Part shown: one piece after another, positions 8,872 through 17,816 of the stretch | How the letters are laid out: every line of letters starts with the position of its first letter | How positions within the stretch are numbered: the first letter of the stretch is position 1 | Notes under the pieces: generated by a model | What the model was told of the DNA's origin: nothing | Seen by the model: only the letters and a program-made list of their open reading frames with translations | The model's database searches: none | Source: JAPPHA01 sp963664045 | Lineage (GTDB): Bacteria > Pseudomonadota > Alphaproteobacteria > Rhodobacterales > Rhodobacteraceae | Length of the DNA stretch: 64,000 nt | Assembly (NCBI GenBank): GCA_963664045.2 | Contig: CAXXGT010000001.1 | Span: forward strand, 62,001-126,000 | Reading direction: 5' to 3' | Translations under genes and position numbers: made by a program

Positions 8872-10056
8872 ATGACGGGAATCGTCTACGGCCCTGTGGA
8901 AGTCAACACGGGTGAGCCAGTCCTTCCGCAATGGTGGAGGACGGTCGACCGCTGGACGCTTGCGTGCATATTCCTCCTCGCCCTCATCGGGCTGGTCATG
9001 GCGCTCGCGGCATCCCCCGCGATTGCCGGGCGCAACAACCTTGACCCGTTCTATTATTTCTATCGCCAGGCGTTTTTTACCCTGCTGGCACTCGCCTGCA
9101 TGGTCGTGGTGTCGATCGTGAGGATCGAGGTGCTGCGCAGACTCTGCATCCTGGGATTCGTGGCCGGGACGGCTGCATTGGCCCTGCTGCCTTTCCTCGG
9201 GACCGATTTCGGCAAGGAGGCGATGCGGTGGTACTCGCTCGGGTTCGTATCGTTCCAGCCTTCGGAATTTGCAAAACCCTTTTTTATCGTGACGTCAGCC
9301 TGGTTTCTTTCCGCGAAGGGCGTTTCGACAACCGTGTCCGGTACGCGAATTTCCTTTTTTCTCGCGATGATCATGATCGGCCTCCTGGTCGTGCAGCCCG
9401 ACTTCGGGCAGGCCGGCCTTTTCCTCGCGGCGTGGATGCTGATGTATTTCGTTGCCGGCGCCTCGGTGCTGATTCTGCTCGGTCTCGGCATCGCGACGGT
9501 TCTCGGTGGAGTCGTCGCCTTCAATTCATCGGAACATTTCGCTCGGAGAATTGTCGGATTCCTCGACAGGGAACCGAACCCGAACTCCCAGGCCGGGTAT
9601 GTCGAAAGCGCCATTCGAAGCGGTGGCAATTTCGGCGTTGGCGTCGGCGAAGGAAAGATCAAATGGACGCTCCCGGACGCACATACCGACTACATCATCG
9701 CGGTGGCCGCGGAAGAGTACGGGCTCATGCTTGTCTTGCTGATCATCCTGTTGTTCCTGACCATCACGATATCCTCCCTGGCGCGCATCCGGCGCAGGCG
9801 CGACGTGTTTACAAGGATTGCCGGCACGGGTCTCACGTCGATCTTTGCGCTCCAGGGGCTGATCAACATGGGTGTCGCCGCCCGTTTGCTCCCGGCCAAG
9901 GGTATGACTCTTCCATTCGTCAGTTACGGCGGCTCATCCATCCTCGCGACCGCGTTCCTGATGGGTGTGCTGTTGGCTTTTACCAGGGCCAGGCCGCTAA
10001 GGGACATGGACGGTGCGCTCGGCCCGATGGACAGAACCGTGATCCGGGCGGCCTGA
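8872..10056 (+). CDS. ftsW: Septal peptidoglycan glycosyltransferase FtsW (SEDS family)
   Basis: A 394-residue SEDS-family polymerase that extends septal glycan strands from lipid II, working with FtsI. The ATG at 8872 was chosen because an AGGCAAG-type ribosome-binding site precedes it and the product then has a short cytoplasmic N-terminus before the first helix (WTLACIFLLALIGLVMALA). Conserved SEDS blocks are RWYSLGFVSFQPSEFAKP, VGVGEGKIKWTLPDAHTDYI and FVSYGGSSILAT. About ten hydrophobic segments are present. The stop is followed directly by the murG ATG. Confidence 0.95.
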   Translation: MTGIVYGPVEVNTGEPVLPQWWRTVDRWTLACIFLLALIGLVMALAASPAIAGRNNLDPFYYFYRQAFFTLLALACMVVVSIVRIEVLRRLCILGFVAGTAALALLPFLGTDFGKEAMRWYSLGFVSFQPSEFAKPFFIVTSAWFLSAKGVSTTVSGTRISFFLAMIMIGLLVVQPDFGQAGLFLAAWMLMYFVAGASVLILLGLGIATVLGGVVAFNSSEHFARRIVGFLDREPNPNSQAGYVESAIRSGGNFGVGVGEGKIKWTLPDAHTDYIIAVAAEEYGLMLVLLIILLFLTITISSLARIRRRRDVFTRIAGTGLTSIFALQGLINMGVAARLLPAKGMTLPFVSYGGSSILATAFLMGVLLAFTRARPLRDMDGALGPMDRTVIRAA

Positions 10057-11160
10057 ATGAACCGGATGCCGCTTCTCATGATCGCGGCCGGAGGAACCGG
10101 CGGCCACATGTTTCCCGCCCAGGCCCTGGCCGAGACAATGTTGCGCCGCCGCTGGCGCGTGATGTTGACGACCGATGACCGTGGAGCGCGCTTCATCGAC
10201 AGATTTCCGGATGAAATCCTTCTCCGGGTCGTCAAGTCGGGAACGTTTTCCAGGGGAAGCCTGGCTGAGCGGGCCGCGGTTCCGCTGCGCCTTGTCGCCG
10301 GGACATGCTCGGCGCTGAGGGTGATGTTGCGCGACCGGCCAGGCGCGGTCGCCGGGTTTGGTGGTTACCCCGCAGTTCCCGCCATGGCCGCTGCAGTCCT
10401 TTGCGGCATTCCAACCTTGATCCACGAACAGAACGGAGTCCTCGGACGTGCCAACCGGATGTTTGTCCGCCGCGTCGACCATGTTGCGCTCAGCATCTGG
10501 CCCATGTCTCTTCCCGAGGGCGTGTCATCCGTCCACACCGGCAATCCGGTCCGGAACACGGTCAGGGCCCACGCGGGCGCACCGTACAGCCCGCCCGGAG
10601 ACGGGACGATCCGAATTCTCGTCGTGGGCGGGTCCCAGGGAGCCCGCATACTGTCTGACGTCGTGCCCGATGCCTGCGCATTGCTGCCGGAGTCCGTCAG
10701 GTCCATGGTGCAGGTCACCCATCAGGCACGTGAGGCAGACGTCGGCGCGACCGCCGAGGCCTTCGAAGACGCCGGTATCGACGCCGAGGTCGCTTCCTTT
10801 TTTGACGACATTCCGCGCCTGATGGCCGAAACCCACCTGGTGATTTCACGCGCGGGCGCTTCGACGGTCGCGGAGATTGCCGCGATCGGCCGCCCCTCGA
10901 TACTGGTTCCGTTCGCCGCTGCCGTGCGCGATGAACAGAGTTCCAATGCGCGGCTATTGACCGGTGTCGGCGCTGCGGTCGTCTTTCACGAAACGAAATT
11001 CTCGCCTGTCGCGCTCGCGGAGTCGATCATGGACATCGTCGCAACACCTGGACGGGCTTCCAGTATGGCGGAAGCGGCATCGATGGTCGGCAGGCCGCGG
11101 GCGGCCGAAACACTCGGTGATCTGGTCGAGGACATGGCGAAGGGAAGGTCCGGCCCGTGA
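10057..11160 (+). CDS. murG: UDP-GlcNAc:undecaprenyl-PP-MurNAc-pentapeptide GlcNAc transferase MurG
   Basis: A 367-residue GT28 glycosyltransferase that converts lipid I to lipid II on the cytoplasmic face of the membrane. The N-terminal glycine-rich loop GGTGGH is at residues 12-17. HEQNGVLGRANR is the conserved acceptor-side block. ISRAGASTVAEIAAIGRPSI with VPFAAAVRDEQSSNA forms the UDP-GlcNAc site. It starts immediately after the ftsW stop and its TGA overlaps the murC GTG. Confidence 0.96.
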   Translation: MNRMPLLMIAAGGTGGHMFPAQALAETMLRRRWRVMLTTDDRGARFIDRFPDEILLRVVKSGTFSRGSLAERAAVPLRLVAGTCSALRVMLRDRPGAVAGFGGYPAVPAMAAAVLCGIPTLIHEQNGVLGRANRMFVRRVDHVALSIWPMSLPEGVSSVHTGNPVRNTVRAHAGAPYSPPGDGTIRILVVGGSQGARILSDVVPDACALLPESVRSMVQVTHQAREADVGATAEAFEDAGIDAEVASFFDDIPRLMAETHLVISRAGASTVAEIAAIGRPSILVPFAAAVRDEQSSNARLLTGVGAAVVFHETKFSPVALAESIMDIVATPGRASSMAEAASMVGRPRAAETLGDLVEDMAKGRSGP

Positions 11161-12551
11161 GTGCGGCAACAAGACTCCCCCAACAGCTGGGCCCGGTCCA
11201 TTTTATCGGCATCGGCGGCATCGGCATGTCCGGAATTGCGGAGGTGCTTCTTAACCACGGCTACGCGGTCCAGGGGTCCGATTTGAAGTCGAGCCGGCTG
11301 ACCGAACGTCTCGCGCGCCTAGGTGCGAGAATCTGGATCGGGCAGCGCGAATCCAATGTGGACGGCGCCGACGTCGTGGTCGTGTCCTCGGCTATCCAGG
11401 CGGACAACCCCGAACTCAGAGTTGCCAGGAACCGCCGGCTGCCCGTTGTCCGCAGGGCCGACATGCTGGCGGAGTTGATGCGCCTGAAGCTGAATGTTGC
11501 TGTTGCCGGCACGCATGGCAAGACCACGACAACGACGCTGGTTGCGACACTGCTCGATGCCGGTGGCATGGACCCGACTGTCGTCAATGGCGGTATCATC
11601 CACGCCTACGGGTCCAACGCGCGCGTGGGGCGCGGAGAGTGGATGGTCGTGGAAGCCGATGAATCCGATGGGAGTTTCAACCGCCTGCCTGCCACCATCG
11701 CGGTCGTGACCAACATCGATCCCGAACACATGGAACACTACGGCAATTTCGATGCCCTTCGGCAGGCATTCCAGACATTCGTATCGAATATCCCGTTTTA
11801 CGGGGTCGCGATTTGCAATACCGATCACGCGGAAGTTCGTTCGATGGTGGCGAACCTGCATGACAGGAGGGTGATCAGCTACGGGTTCGGAGATGATTCG
11901 GACTTCTGCGGCCTGAACCTTGCCTTTGACAACGGCGCCGCCGTCTTTGATCTTCACCTGAGGAATGAAGACCTGCTTGTCGAGGACATGCGTCTTCCCA
12001 TGCTCGGCGAGCACAATGTTTCCAATTCCCTTGCCGCCATCGCGGTTGCGCGGCACCTGGGGCTGGACATCGCGCAAATTCGCGAGGCGCTCGCCGCGTT
12101 TCGCGGAGTGAATCGCCGCTTTACCCATGTCGGGACAGTGAACGGCGTCAAGGTAATCGATGACTACGCGCATCATCCCGTCGAGTTGGCGGCAGCCCTC
12201 AGGGCTGCACGCCAGTCAACCTCCGGTCGCGTGGTCGCCGTTCATCAACCGCACCGGTATACCAGGCTGCACAGCCTTTTTGACGACATGTGCGGCTGTT
12301 TCGGTGACGCGGACGTGGTTGCGATCAGCGAGGTGTACGCGGCCGGGGAATCCCCGATCGATGGTGCGGACCGCGACAGCCTTGTCTCGGAGATACGGCG
12401 TTCCGGCCGCCGAAACGTTCACGCCATCGACGGCCAGGCAGGATTCGGAGATTTCGTTGATGCGCATACACGTCCGGGTGATCTGCTGATCTGCCTCGGC
12501 GCGGGTTCGATTTCAACCTGGGCTCACAACCTGGTTTCGGGAGCTGATTGA
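11157..12551 (+). CDS. murC: UDP-N-acetylmuramate:L-alanine ligase MurC
   Basis: A 464-residue Mur ligase that begins the peptide stem by adding L-Ala to UDP-MurNAc. HFIGIGGIGMSG (residues 15-26) is the dinucleotide-like motif and GTHGKTT (118-124) is the ATP loop. EADESDGSF and VIDDYAHHPVE are also diagnostic. It starts at a GTG that overlaps the murG stop by four bases. Its stop overlaps the start of murB, consistent with one transcript from ftsW onwards. Confidence 0.97.
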   Translation: MSAATRLPQQLGPVHFIGIGGIGMSGIAEVLLNHGYAVQGSDLKSSRLTERLARLGARIWIGQRESNVDGADVVVVSSAIQADNPELRVARNRRLPVVRRADMLAELMRLKLNVAVAGTHGKTTTTTLVATLLDAGGMDPTVVNGGIIHAYGSNARVGRGEWMVVEADESDGSFNRLPATIAVVTNIDPEHMEHYGNFDALRQAFQTFVSNIPFYGVAICNTDHAEVRSMVANLHDRRVISYGFGDDSDFCGLNLAFDNGAAVFDLHLRNEDLLVEDMRLPMLGEHNVSNSLAAIAVARHLGLDIAQIREALAAFRGVNRRFTHVGTVNGVKVIDDYAHHPVELAAALRAARQSTSGRVVAVHQPHRYTRLHSLFDDMCGCFGDADVVAISEVYAAGESPIDGADRDSLVSEIRRSGRRNVHAIDGQAGFGDFVDAHTRPGDLLICLGAGSISTWAHNLVSGAD

Positions 12552-13507
12552 TGGATGAGCGCCTCCGGGACGCGGATGTTCGCGGGACGCTCGAATTCGG
12601 CAGGTCGTTGGCGACCATGTCCTGGCTGCGGGTCGGGGGCGCGGCCGAAATGTTCTTCCAGCCGGCGGACGAAGACGATCTCGTTAAGTTCATGGGGCTT
12701 TTGCCCGCGGACATTCGTGCGATTCCGGTCGGCGTGTGCTCCAACCTTCTCATCCGCGACGGAGGTGTCGAAGGCGCCGTCATTCGACTGGGCCGTGCCT
12801 TCGGCAAGGTCAACATAAAGGGTGGCCTCGTCCGGGCGGGCGCGGCTGCACTCGGCCAGCATGTGGCGCGCAAGGCCGCCCGCGCCGGGATCGACATTTC
12901 GTTCCTGCGGACGATTCCGGGAACGATTGGCGGTGCGGTCAAGATGAATGCAGGATGCTATGGCCGGTATCTTGCCGATGCCTTCGTCAGTGCGCACGTG
13001 CTCGCAAGAGACGGAACGCGCCACCGCCTCGGAGCCGGCGACATGGATTTCGGTTACCGGACATCAGGTCTTCCTGATGACTGGATCGTGCTAGAGGCGG
13101 AACTGTCCGGACCGAATCGCGACCCGGAGGCCATCGAATACGAGATGGACCGGCTGCTGGCCATGCGATCGGAGACGCAGCCGATTCGGGAGCGAACCTG
13201 TGGGTCCGTGTTCAGGAACCCGGCGGGGTATTCTTCCACCGGCGACGACGACGACAAACATGACATGAAGGCGTGGAAGCTCATCGAGACTGCCGGAATG
13301 CGTGGAGCACGCGTCGGTGGCGCACAGATTTCGGAACGCCACGCCAATTTCATGATCAACACGGGCAGCGCGTCGGCCGCCGAACTGGAGGCGCTTGGCG
13401 AAAATGTTCGAAAAAGGGTATTTCAAAAACACGGCGTCTGGTTAGAATGGGAAATCAGGCGGATTGGAAATCCGCGCCGCGAAGAAAAAGAAAACGCCGG
13501 ACAATAA
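12551..13507 (+). CDS. murB: UDP-N-acetylenolpyruvoylglucosamine reductase MurB
   Basis: A 318-residue FAD flavoprotein that reduces UDP-GlcNAc-enolpyruvate to UDP-MurNAc with NADPH. RTIPGTIGGAVKMNAGCYG is the FAD-binding block, CGSVFRNP carries the proton-donor serine, and the final conserved Glu region reads ISERHANFMINTG. The ATG at 12551 shares one base with the murC TGA (TGATG); a TTG one codon upstream is possible but less likely. The C-terminal 15 residues are strongly charged. ddl follows after 33 bases. Confidence 0.95.
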   Translation: MDERLRDADVRGTLEFGRSLATMSWLRVGGAAEMFFQPADEDDLVKFMGLLPADIRAIPVGVCSNLLIRDGGVEGAVIRLGRAFGKVNIKGGLVRAGAAALGQHVARKAARAGIDISFLRTIPGTIGGAVKMNAGCYGRYLADAFVSAHVLARDGTRHRLGAGDMDFGYRTSGLPDDWIVLEAELSGPNRDPEAIEYEMDRLLAMRSETQPIRERTCGSVFRNPAGYSSTGDDDDKHDMKAWKLIETAGMRGARVGGAQISERHANFMINTGSASAAELEALGENVRKRVFQKHGVWLEWEIRRIGNPRREEKENAGQ

Positions 13508-13540
13508 GTCGACGGCGCCGCGGTTTAGCGAGAGGCGGGA

Positions 13541-14455
13541 ATGTCGAGCAGGACAAGTCCCCGGATTGCGGTCCTTATGGGCGGCATGTCCCTGGAAAGG
13601 GAAGTATCCCTGGTTTCTGGTCAGGGTGTTGCCGATGCGCTGCGCCAGCACGGATACAACGTGCGGGAGATCGACGCCGGCCCGAACCTGCCTTCCGAGA
13701 TCGCGCGTGAAACTCCTGACGTGGCTTTCAACGCCCTGCATGGACGGTGGGGAGAGGACGGGTGCGTGCAGGGTCTGCTGGAATTGCTGCGAATCCCGTA
13801 TACGCACTCGGGCGTCCTGTCATCCGCTCTTGCAATGGACAAGGAACGCGCGAAATCGGTCTTCCGTGCGGCGGGGCTGCCGGTGGCCGACAGCCTGGTC
13901 GTCTGCCGCGAGGAAGTCAGCTCATCGCATCCGATCGATCCTCCCTACGTGGTCAAGCCTGTCAACGAAGGCTCATCGGTCGGTGTCACGTTCGTGACCG
14001 CGGGCGCCAATACGCCCGCCCGGCTCGCCGCCGATGCGCCGGACCGGGTCATGGTCGAGCGTTATGTTCCTGGCCGCGAACTCACAACCGCGGTCATGGA
14101 TGGGCGTGCGCTTGCCGTAACCGACATCCAGACCGAAGGCTGGTACAGCTACGATGCAAAGTACGTACCCGGGGGATCACGGCACGTGGTTCCGGCCGAA
14201 ATTCCGCCGGAGATAACGGACGCCTGCCTCGACTACGCAGCTCGCGCGCACGTGTCGCTCCATTGCCGGGGTGTGACGCGAACCGATTTTAGATGGGACG
14301 AAAGCAAGGGTCTCGAAGGGTTATTCATTCTTGAAACCAACACGCAACCGGGCATGACGCCGACATCGCTGGTTCCGGAACAGGCCGAGTTGGCCGGTTT
14401 CAGCTATTCGGACCTGGTGTTGTGGTTGCTTGAAGACGCGTCGTGCGACCGATGA
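13541..14455 (+). CDS. ddl: D-alanine:D-alanine ligase
   Basis: A 304-residue ATP-grasp ligase making the D-Ala-D-Ala dipeptide used by MurF. VLMGGMSLEREVSLVSG carries the N-terminal Glu and Ser of the D-Ala site, NALHGRWGEDG and YTHSGVLSSALAMDKERAK are family blocks, and LEGLFILETNTQPGMTPTS holds the metal and phosphate ligands. A GAGGCGGGA ribosome-binding site lies just before the ATG. The length matches DdlB-type enzymes found in dcw clusters. The last bases overlap ftsQ. Confidence 0.95.
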   Translation: MSSRTSPRIAVLMGGMSLEREVSLVSGQGVADALRQHGYNVREIDAGPNLPSEIARETPDVAFNALHGRWGEDGCVQGLLELLRIPYTHSGVLSSALAMDKERAKSVFRAAGLPVADSLVVCREEVSSSHPIDPPYVVKPVNEGSSVGVTFVTAGANTPARLAADAPDRVMVERYVPGRELTTAVMDGRALAVTDIQTEGWYSYDAKYVPGGSRHVVPAEIPPEITDACLDYAARAHVSLHCRGVTRTDFRWDESKGLEGLFILETNTQPGMTPTSLVPEQAELAGFSYSDLVLWLLEDASCDR

Positions 14456-15354
14456 TGCGGATCGGTTCTCCTGATCCCGCGCCGAGTCGCCTGCGTTACC
14501 GTTTGGAGCGGCTCTGGTTTTCACCAGCGTTCAGGCGCGCTGCCAGGATCGGGATTCCTCTGGCAGCCGTACTGCTGCCACTCGCGTTCGTTACGCAGAA
14601 TCGCGATCTCATGGACCGCGCGGTTGCCGGCGCCGCCGTGGCTGCTGCTACCCTGGCCGATCTTGCGCAGACGCCCGAGTTTCGAGTTGACACGCTGGAT
14701 GTCGTGGGCGCATCGCCCGGAGTGACGGCGGCGATCATGGATGTTACGGACGGCGTGCTTCCCCAGAACTCGTTCAGCCTGGATATCGAACAGATTCGCC
14801 AGGTCATTCTTCGCGTGCCCGCAATCGAGTCGGCCACACTCTTTGTCAAGCCTGGCGGTATCCTTGAAGTCAGGATTGCCGAACGGCGTCCGGCTGCTGT
14901 CTGGCGCCACGAATTCGGACTTGCGCTGGTCGACCGCGACGGCAGGCGCATTGGTTCTCTCGAATCACGAAGTGAACGTGAGAACCTGCCGCTGATCGTC
15001 GGCGAAGGTGCTCCGGAGGCGATCGACGAGGCGTTGGATCTGTTCACGGTGGCGCGACCTATCTTCGGCCGTATCCGCGGCCTGCGCAGGGTGGGGGAAA
15101 GGCGTTGGGATCTCGTCCTGGACCGGGGTCAAACCATAAAGCTGCCGGAATCGCGCGCTACAGATGTTTTGAGACGAATAACCCAGCTGCACCTGGAGCA
15201 TCGATTGCTCGATCGCTTCGTGACCGTCGTTGATTTTCGCCTACCGGACCGGCCGGTTCTCCGGGTGGAACATGACAAGTTCAGGGCCGGAGACGAACTC
15301 GGTGACGATGCAGAGGGGCACGCTGGCAGGACAGTACCAGCCGGAGGGACATAG
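14452..15354 (+). CDS. ftsQ: Cell division protein FtsQ
   Basis: A bitopic division protein of about 300 residues that bridges cytoplasmic and periplasmic divisome parts and binds FtsL/FtsB. A cytoplasmic basic N-terminus leads to a hydrophobic helix at about residues 29-45 (ARIGIPLAAVLLPLAFV). It is followed by a POTRA-like domain starting near FRVDTLDVVGA and the FtsQ domain with SATLFVKPGGILEVRIAER and AAVWRHEFGLALVDRDG. Starts at ATG 14452 or 14455 overlap the ddl stop; a GTG at 14443 is also in frame. I chose 14452. It ends three bases before ftsA. Confidence 0.92.
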   Translation: MMRIGSPDPAPSRLRYRLERLWFSPAFRRAARIGIPLAAVLLPLAFVTQNRDLMDRAVAGAAVAAATLADLAQTPEFRVDTLDVVGASPGVTAAIMDVTDGVLPQNSFSLDIEQIRQVILRVPAIESATLFVKPGGILEVRIAERRPAAVWRHEFGLALVDRDGRRIGSLESRSERENLPLIVGEGAPEAIDEALDLFTVARPIFGRIRGLRRVGERRWDLVLDRGQTIKLPESRATDVLRRITQLHLEHRLLDRFVTVVDFRLPDRPVLRVEHDKFRAGDELGDDAEGHAGRTVPAGGT

Positions 15355-15357
15355 GAT

Positions 15358-16689
15358 ATGCCGATACAATACCAATCCCAACGATTGATGCGCCAGAGGC
15401 GGAAGGCCGCGCTCAAACGCCGGCGTATCGCGATTCTCGACATCGGCTCGACCAAGATTGCCTGCATGATCCTGCAGTTGTCACCAGAGCTCAGGTCGGA
15501 GCCGATCGGCGTTCGCGATGCACACGCTTTCTACGAGCTCTACCGGGTCATTGGAGTCGCAACCACGCGTTCCCGCGGAATCCGTTTCGGCGAAATCTGC
15601 ACGATGGACGAAGCCGAACGCGCAATCCGGACAGCAATTAGCGGTGCCCAGAAGATGGCGCAGACCCGGGTCGATCACGTCATCGCATGTTTCTCTGGGG
15701 GGCTGCCCCGGTCGTTCAGCGTCAGCGGCCGGATCGAACTCGGCGGAGGCTCAGTGACCGAGTCCGACATCGGCAGGGTGCTCGGAAGCTGCGAATCGCC
15801 CGAACGGAATGCTAGCCGGGAAGCGATTCATGCGATGCCGGTCAATTTCCAGGTTGACGATCGAAGCGAGCTCACCGACCCGCGCGGCCTGACAGGTTCT
15901 CATCTGAGTGTCGATACGCACCTGCTGACGATCCAGGGTCAGGCATTGACAAACCTCCAGATCTGCATCCGGCAATGTGACCTCGAGCTTGCCGGTGTTG
16001 CATTTGCCGGTTACGCCAGCGGACTCGCGTCGCTCGTCGACGATGAAAGGGAGTTTGGAGCCGTTTGCGTCGATCTTGGAGGCGGCAGTTCGACCGTATC
16101 AATTTTCCTCAAAAACCACATGATTTTTTCCGACAGCGTGCGCATGGGCGGCAGTCACATTACCTCCGACATCTCGAAGGGTTTGCAGATCCCGTTCGAA
16201 GTCTCCGAGAGGATCAAGACCCTGCACGGAGGAGTCACGGTTACGGGAGCAGATGACCGCGAGATGATCGAACTCGTCTCTTCCGATGAGGCAGACCGGG
16301 ATTATCGCCGTGTCAGCCGGGCCGAACTGATCGGCGTGATCAAACCCCGGATGGAGGAAATCCTCGAGGAAGTACGGTCACGCATGGAGAATGGCGGATT
16401 TGGCCATTTGCCGAGTCGGCGGATCGTGCTGACTGGAGGAGGAAGCCTTCTTCACGGCCTCGACAGGCTGGCGGCACGGGTTCTGGGCCAGGAGGTGAGA
16501 TTGGGGCGCCCGCTCAGGATCGCCGGCCTGCCGCAGGCAGCATCAGGACCTGCATTCTCGGCGACCGTGGGCCTGACGTTGCATACGGTCTTGCCGCAGG
16601 ACGAGTGCTGGGACTTCCACGCACCGGACCTGGCATTGGACGGGCTGTCATTCGGCAACATGGTTCGCTGGTTGCGTGAGAACTGGTAG
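15358..16689 (+). CDS. ftsA: Cell division protein FtsA
   Basis: A 443-residue actin-like ATPase that tethers FtsZ to the membrane. The first phosphate loop is LDIGSTK at residues 27-33, after a basic extension of about 23 residues. CVDLGGGSSTVSIF is phosphate loop 2 and IVLTGGGSLLHGL the adenosine motif. The protein ends in GNMVRWLRENW, an amphipathic membrane-targeting helix like those of other FtsA proteins. In this genome ftsA is separated from ftsZ by 1127 bases and an antisense module, whereas they normally lie close together. Confidence 0.95.
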   Translation: MPIQYQSQRLMRQRRKAALKRRRIAILDIGSTKIACMILQLSPELRSEPIGVRDAHAFYELYRVIGVATTRSRGIRFGEICTMDEAERAIRTAISGAQKMAQTRVDHVIACFSGGLPRSFSVSGRIELGGGSVTESDIGRVLGSCESPERNASREAIHAMPVNFQVDDRSELTDPRGLTGSHLSVDTHLLTIQGQALTNLQICIRQCDLELAGVAFAGYASGLASLVDDEREFGAVCVDLGGGSSTVSIFLKNHMIFSDSVRMGGSHITSDISKGLQIPFEVSERIKTLHGGVTVTGADDREMIELVSSDEADRDYRRVSRAELIGVIKPRMEEILEEVRSRMENGGFGHLPSRRIVLTGGGSLLHGLDRLAARVLGQEVRLGRPLRIAGLPQAASGPAFSATVGLTLHTVLPQDECWDFHAPDLALDGLSFGNMVRWLRENW

Positions 16690-16762
16690 GTGATTGGTTG
16701 GCAGCATACGGCACGGGAGGACGTGACCCCGAGTTACCCGGATCCCGCGAAAGGGTAGTGGG

Positions 16763-17238
16763 TCAGAAAAATCTTGAGGTCATCTGACGTCTAGTGATTA
16801 CCGTTCCTGTCATCCCATCATACGTCATAGTGAATTTTTCCAGGAACGTTCTTCCCATAAGGGCAAAATGCGTCTGGCCTCCTGCATGCAGGTGAACACC
16901 CGCAAACCGCCCAACTATCGTTTAGTTTGGAGTTGGAATGTGTATTTGGGCGAGATGAATATTGAGTTCATGAATTCCGTGAGCTCCAGCGCTTTTTGTC
17001 GGCCTGCAATTGGAGGCTTCAAGGCTGAAGCGAGAGTGGACTCAATGCAGCTTTCCGTTGCACCCGTATCTACGAGAGCAGGGTATGATGCTGTCGGTAG
17101 CGCCAGCACCCCTCCTTTGGCGTGCCGGTAGCCGGAATCAAATCCTGCCCGAACGGACAGTGTTGGACCGAAAGCCACGAGCAGGTCTCTACCTTTGGAC
17201 CCGTTGTTATCTTGGAATCCACAAAATGCCTTAACCAT
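16763..17238 (-). pseudogene. Retropepsin-like aspartyl protease, frameshifted
   Basis: The first frame (17238 down to 16915) encodes 107 residues with ALVDTGATESCI, the DTGA active-site motif of retropepsin-like proteases, preceded by LLVAFGPTLSVRAGFD. It stops at a TAG at 16915-16917. A different frame takes over at once and reads VGRFAGVHLHAGGQTHFALM and GRTFLEKFTMTYDG, which is how I recall the C-terminal half of the same bacterial family, ending at 16763. So one base shift splits an otherwise complete protein of about 150 residues. The start overlaps the upstream 85-residue gene by eight bases. The N-terminal fragment alone lacks the rest of the fold. Base use is more AT-rich than in the flanking division genes. 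Confidence 0.6.
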
Positions 17239-17488
17239 GAACAGGCCGATATAATTCGGATGCAGGAAGAACGAAAGGTGCTGCCCCGATTTCTCTGATC
17301 AAATAGGGGCCTTCCCCAAAGCGCGGTGTCGCGTCATCGGCAGCAAGCTCGAACGTACTGAATGTCCCAACGAGGTTTTCGCCGTGCACGACAACCCATT
17401 CCCCGAAGTGTTCGGCCTCAAGTGCTTCACGCATGCGTTCAAAAGCAGCAATTTCCTTCGTCAACGACGTTGCATGACGACCGGGCAT
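17231..17488 (-). CDS. Small protein of unknown function paired with the retropepsin-like gene
   Basis: An 85-residue soluble protein. FGEWVVVHGENLVGTFSTFE is followed by AADDATPRFGEGPYLIREIG. This pattern (a kept-open chain around GEWVxVHxxxLVGxF, then a region on a periodically used helix) resembles DUF5678-type small proteins that sit upstream of retropepsin-like genes in other bacteria, from memory. It overlaps the protease gene by eight bases and both are antisense to ftsA and ftsZ, so they form a two-gene unit. No ribosome-binding site is obvious before the ATG. Function is unknown. Confidence 0.6.
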   Translation of the reverse strand: MPGRHATSLTKEIAAFERMREALEAEHFGEWVVVHGENLVGTFSTFELAADDATPRFGEGPYLIREIGAAPFVLPASELYRPVHG

Positions 17489-17738
17489 GGCTATGGACGC
17501 GCTAACGAAAGCGCTCTCCGGAATTTTTCGGCAAGAATGTCAATGCTGCCGTTAACTGATTTCAACATCCCGTGGAATCTCCATTTGCCGGTTCGCGTCA
17601 GTCCGGTCGGTTGACGGACGTAGAGGTGATTTGGGGGCTACAAGCGAGAAAACCACAGAGAATAAGGAACAAATCCGCCAAAAACGGCACTCTCGCACAA
17701 TTTGCGGGAAGATTTTTCGTGCCTTTTTGAACGGGGCT
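17489..17738. other. Leader region between the antisense module and the ftsZ promoter
   Basis: About 250 bases without a supported gene. It must hold the promoter of the antisense 85-residue/retropepsin pair and possibly further ftsZ control sites. No clear repeat or terminator was seen. Confidence 0.4.
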
Positions 17739-17747
17739 TGCTATAAT
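17739..17747 (+). promoter_or_regulatory. Extended -10 promoter of ftsZ
   Basis: The nine bases TGCTATAAT match the consensus extended -10 element (TGnTATAAT) exactly. They lie 70 bases before the ftsZ ATG. There is no good -35 box at 17 bases, which an extended -10 can tolerate. This gives ftsZ a promoter of its own, as expected given its separation from ftsA. Confidence 0.6.
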
Positions 17748-17816
17748 TCGGCAACGGCAGGCCGAAAGAAGCACTGACCGACAAGGCTGAGCAGAAGCAA
17801 TACAGGCGATTTCAGC

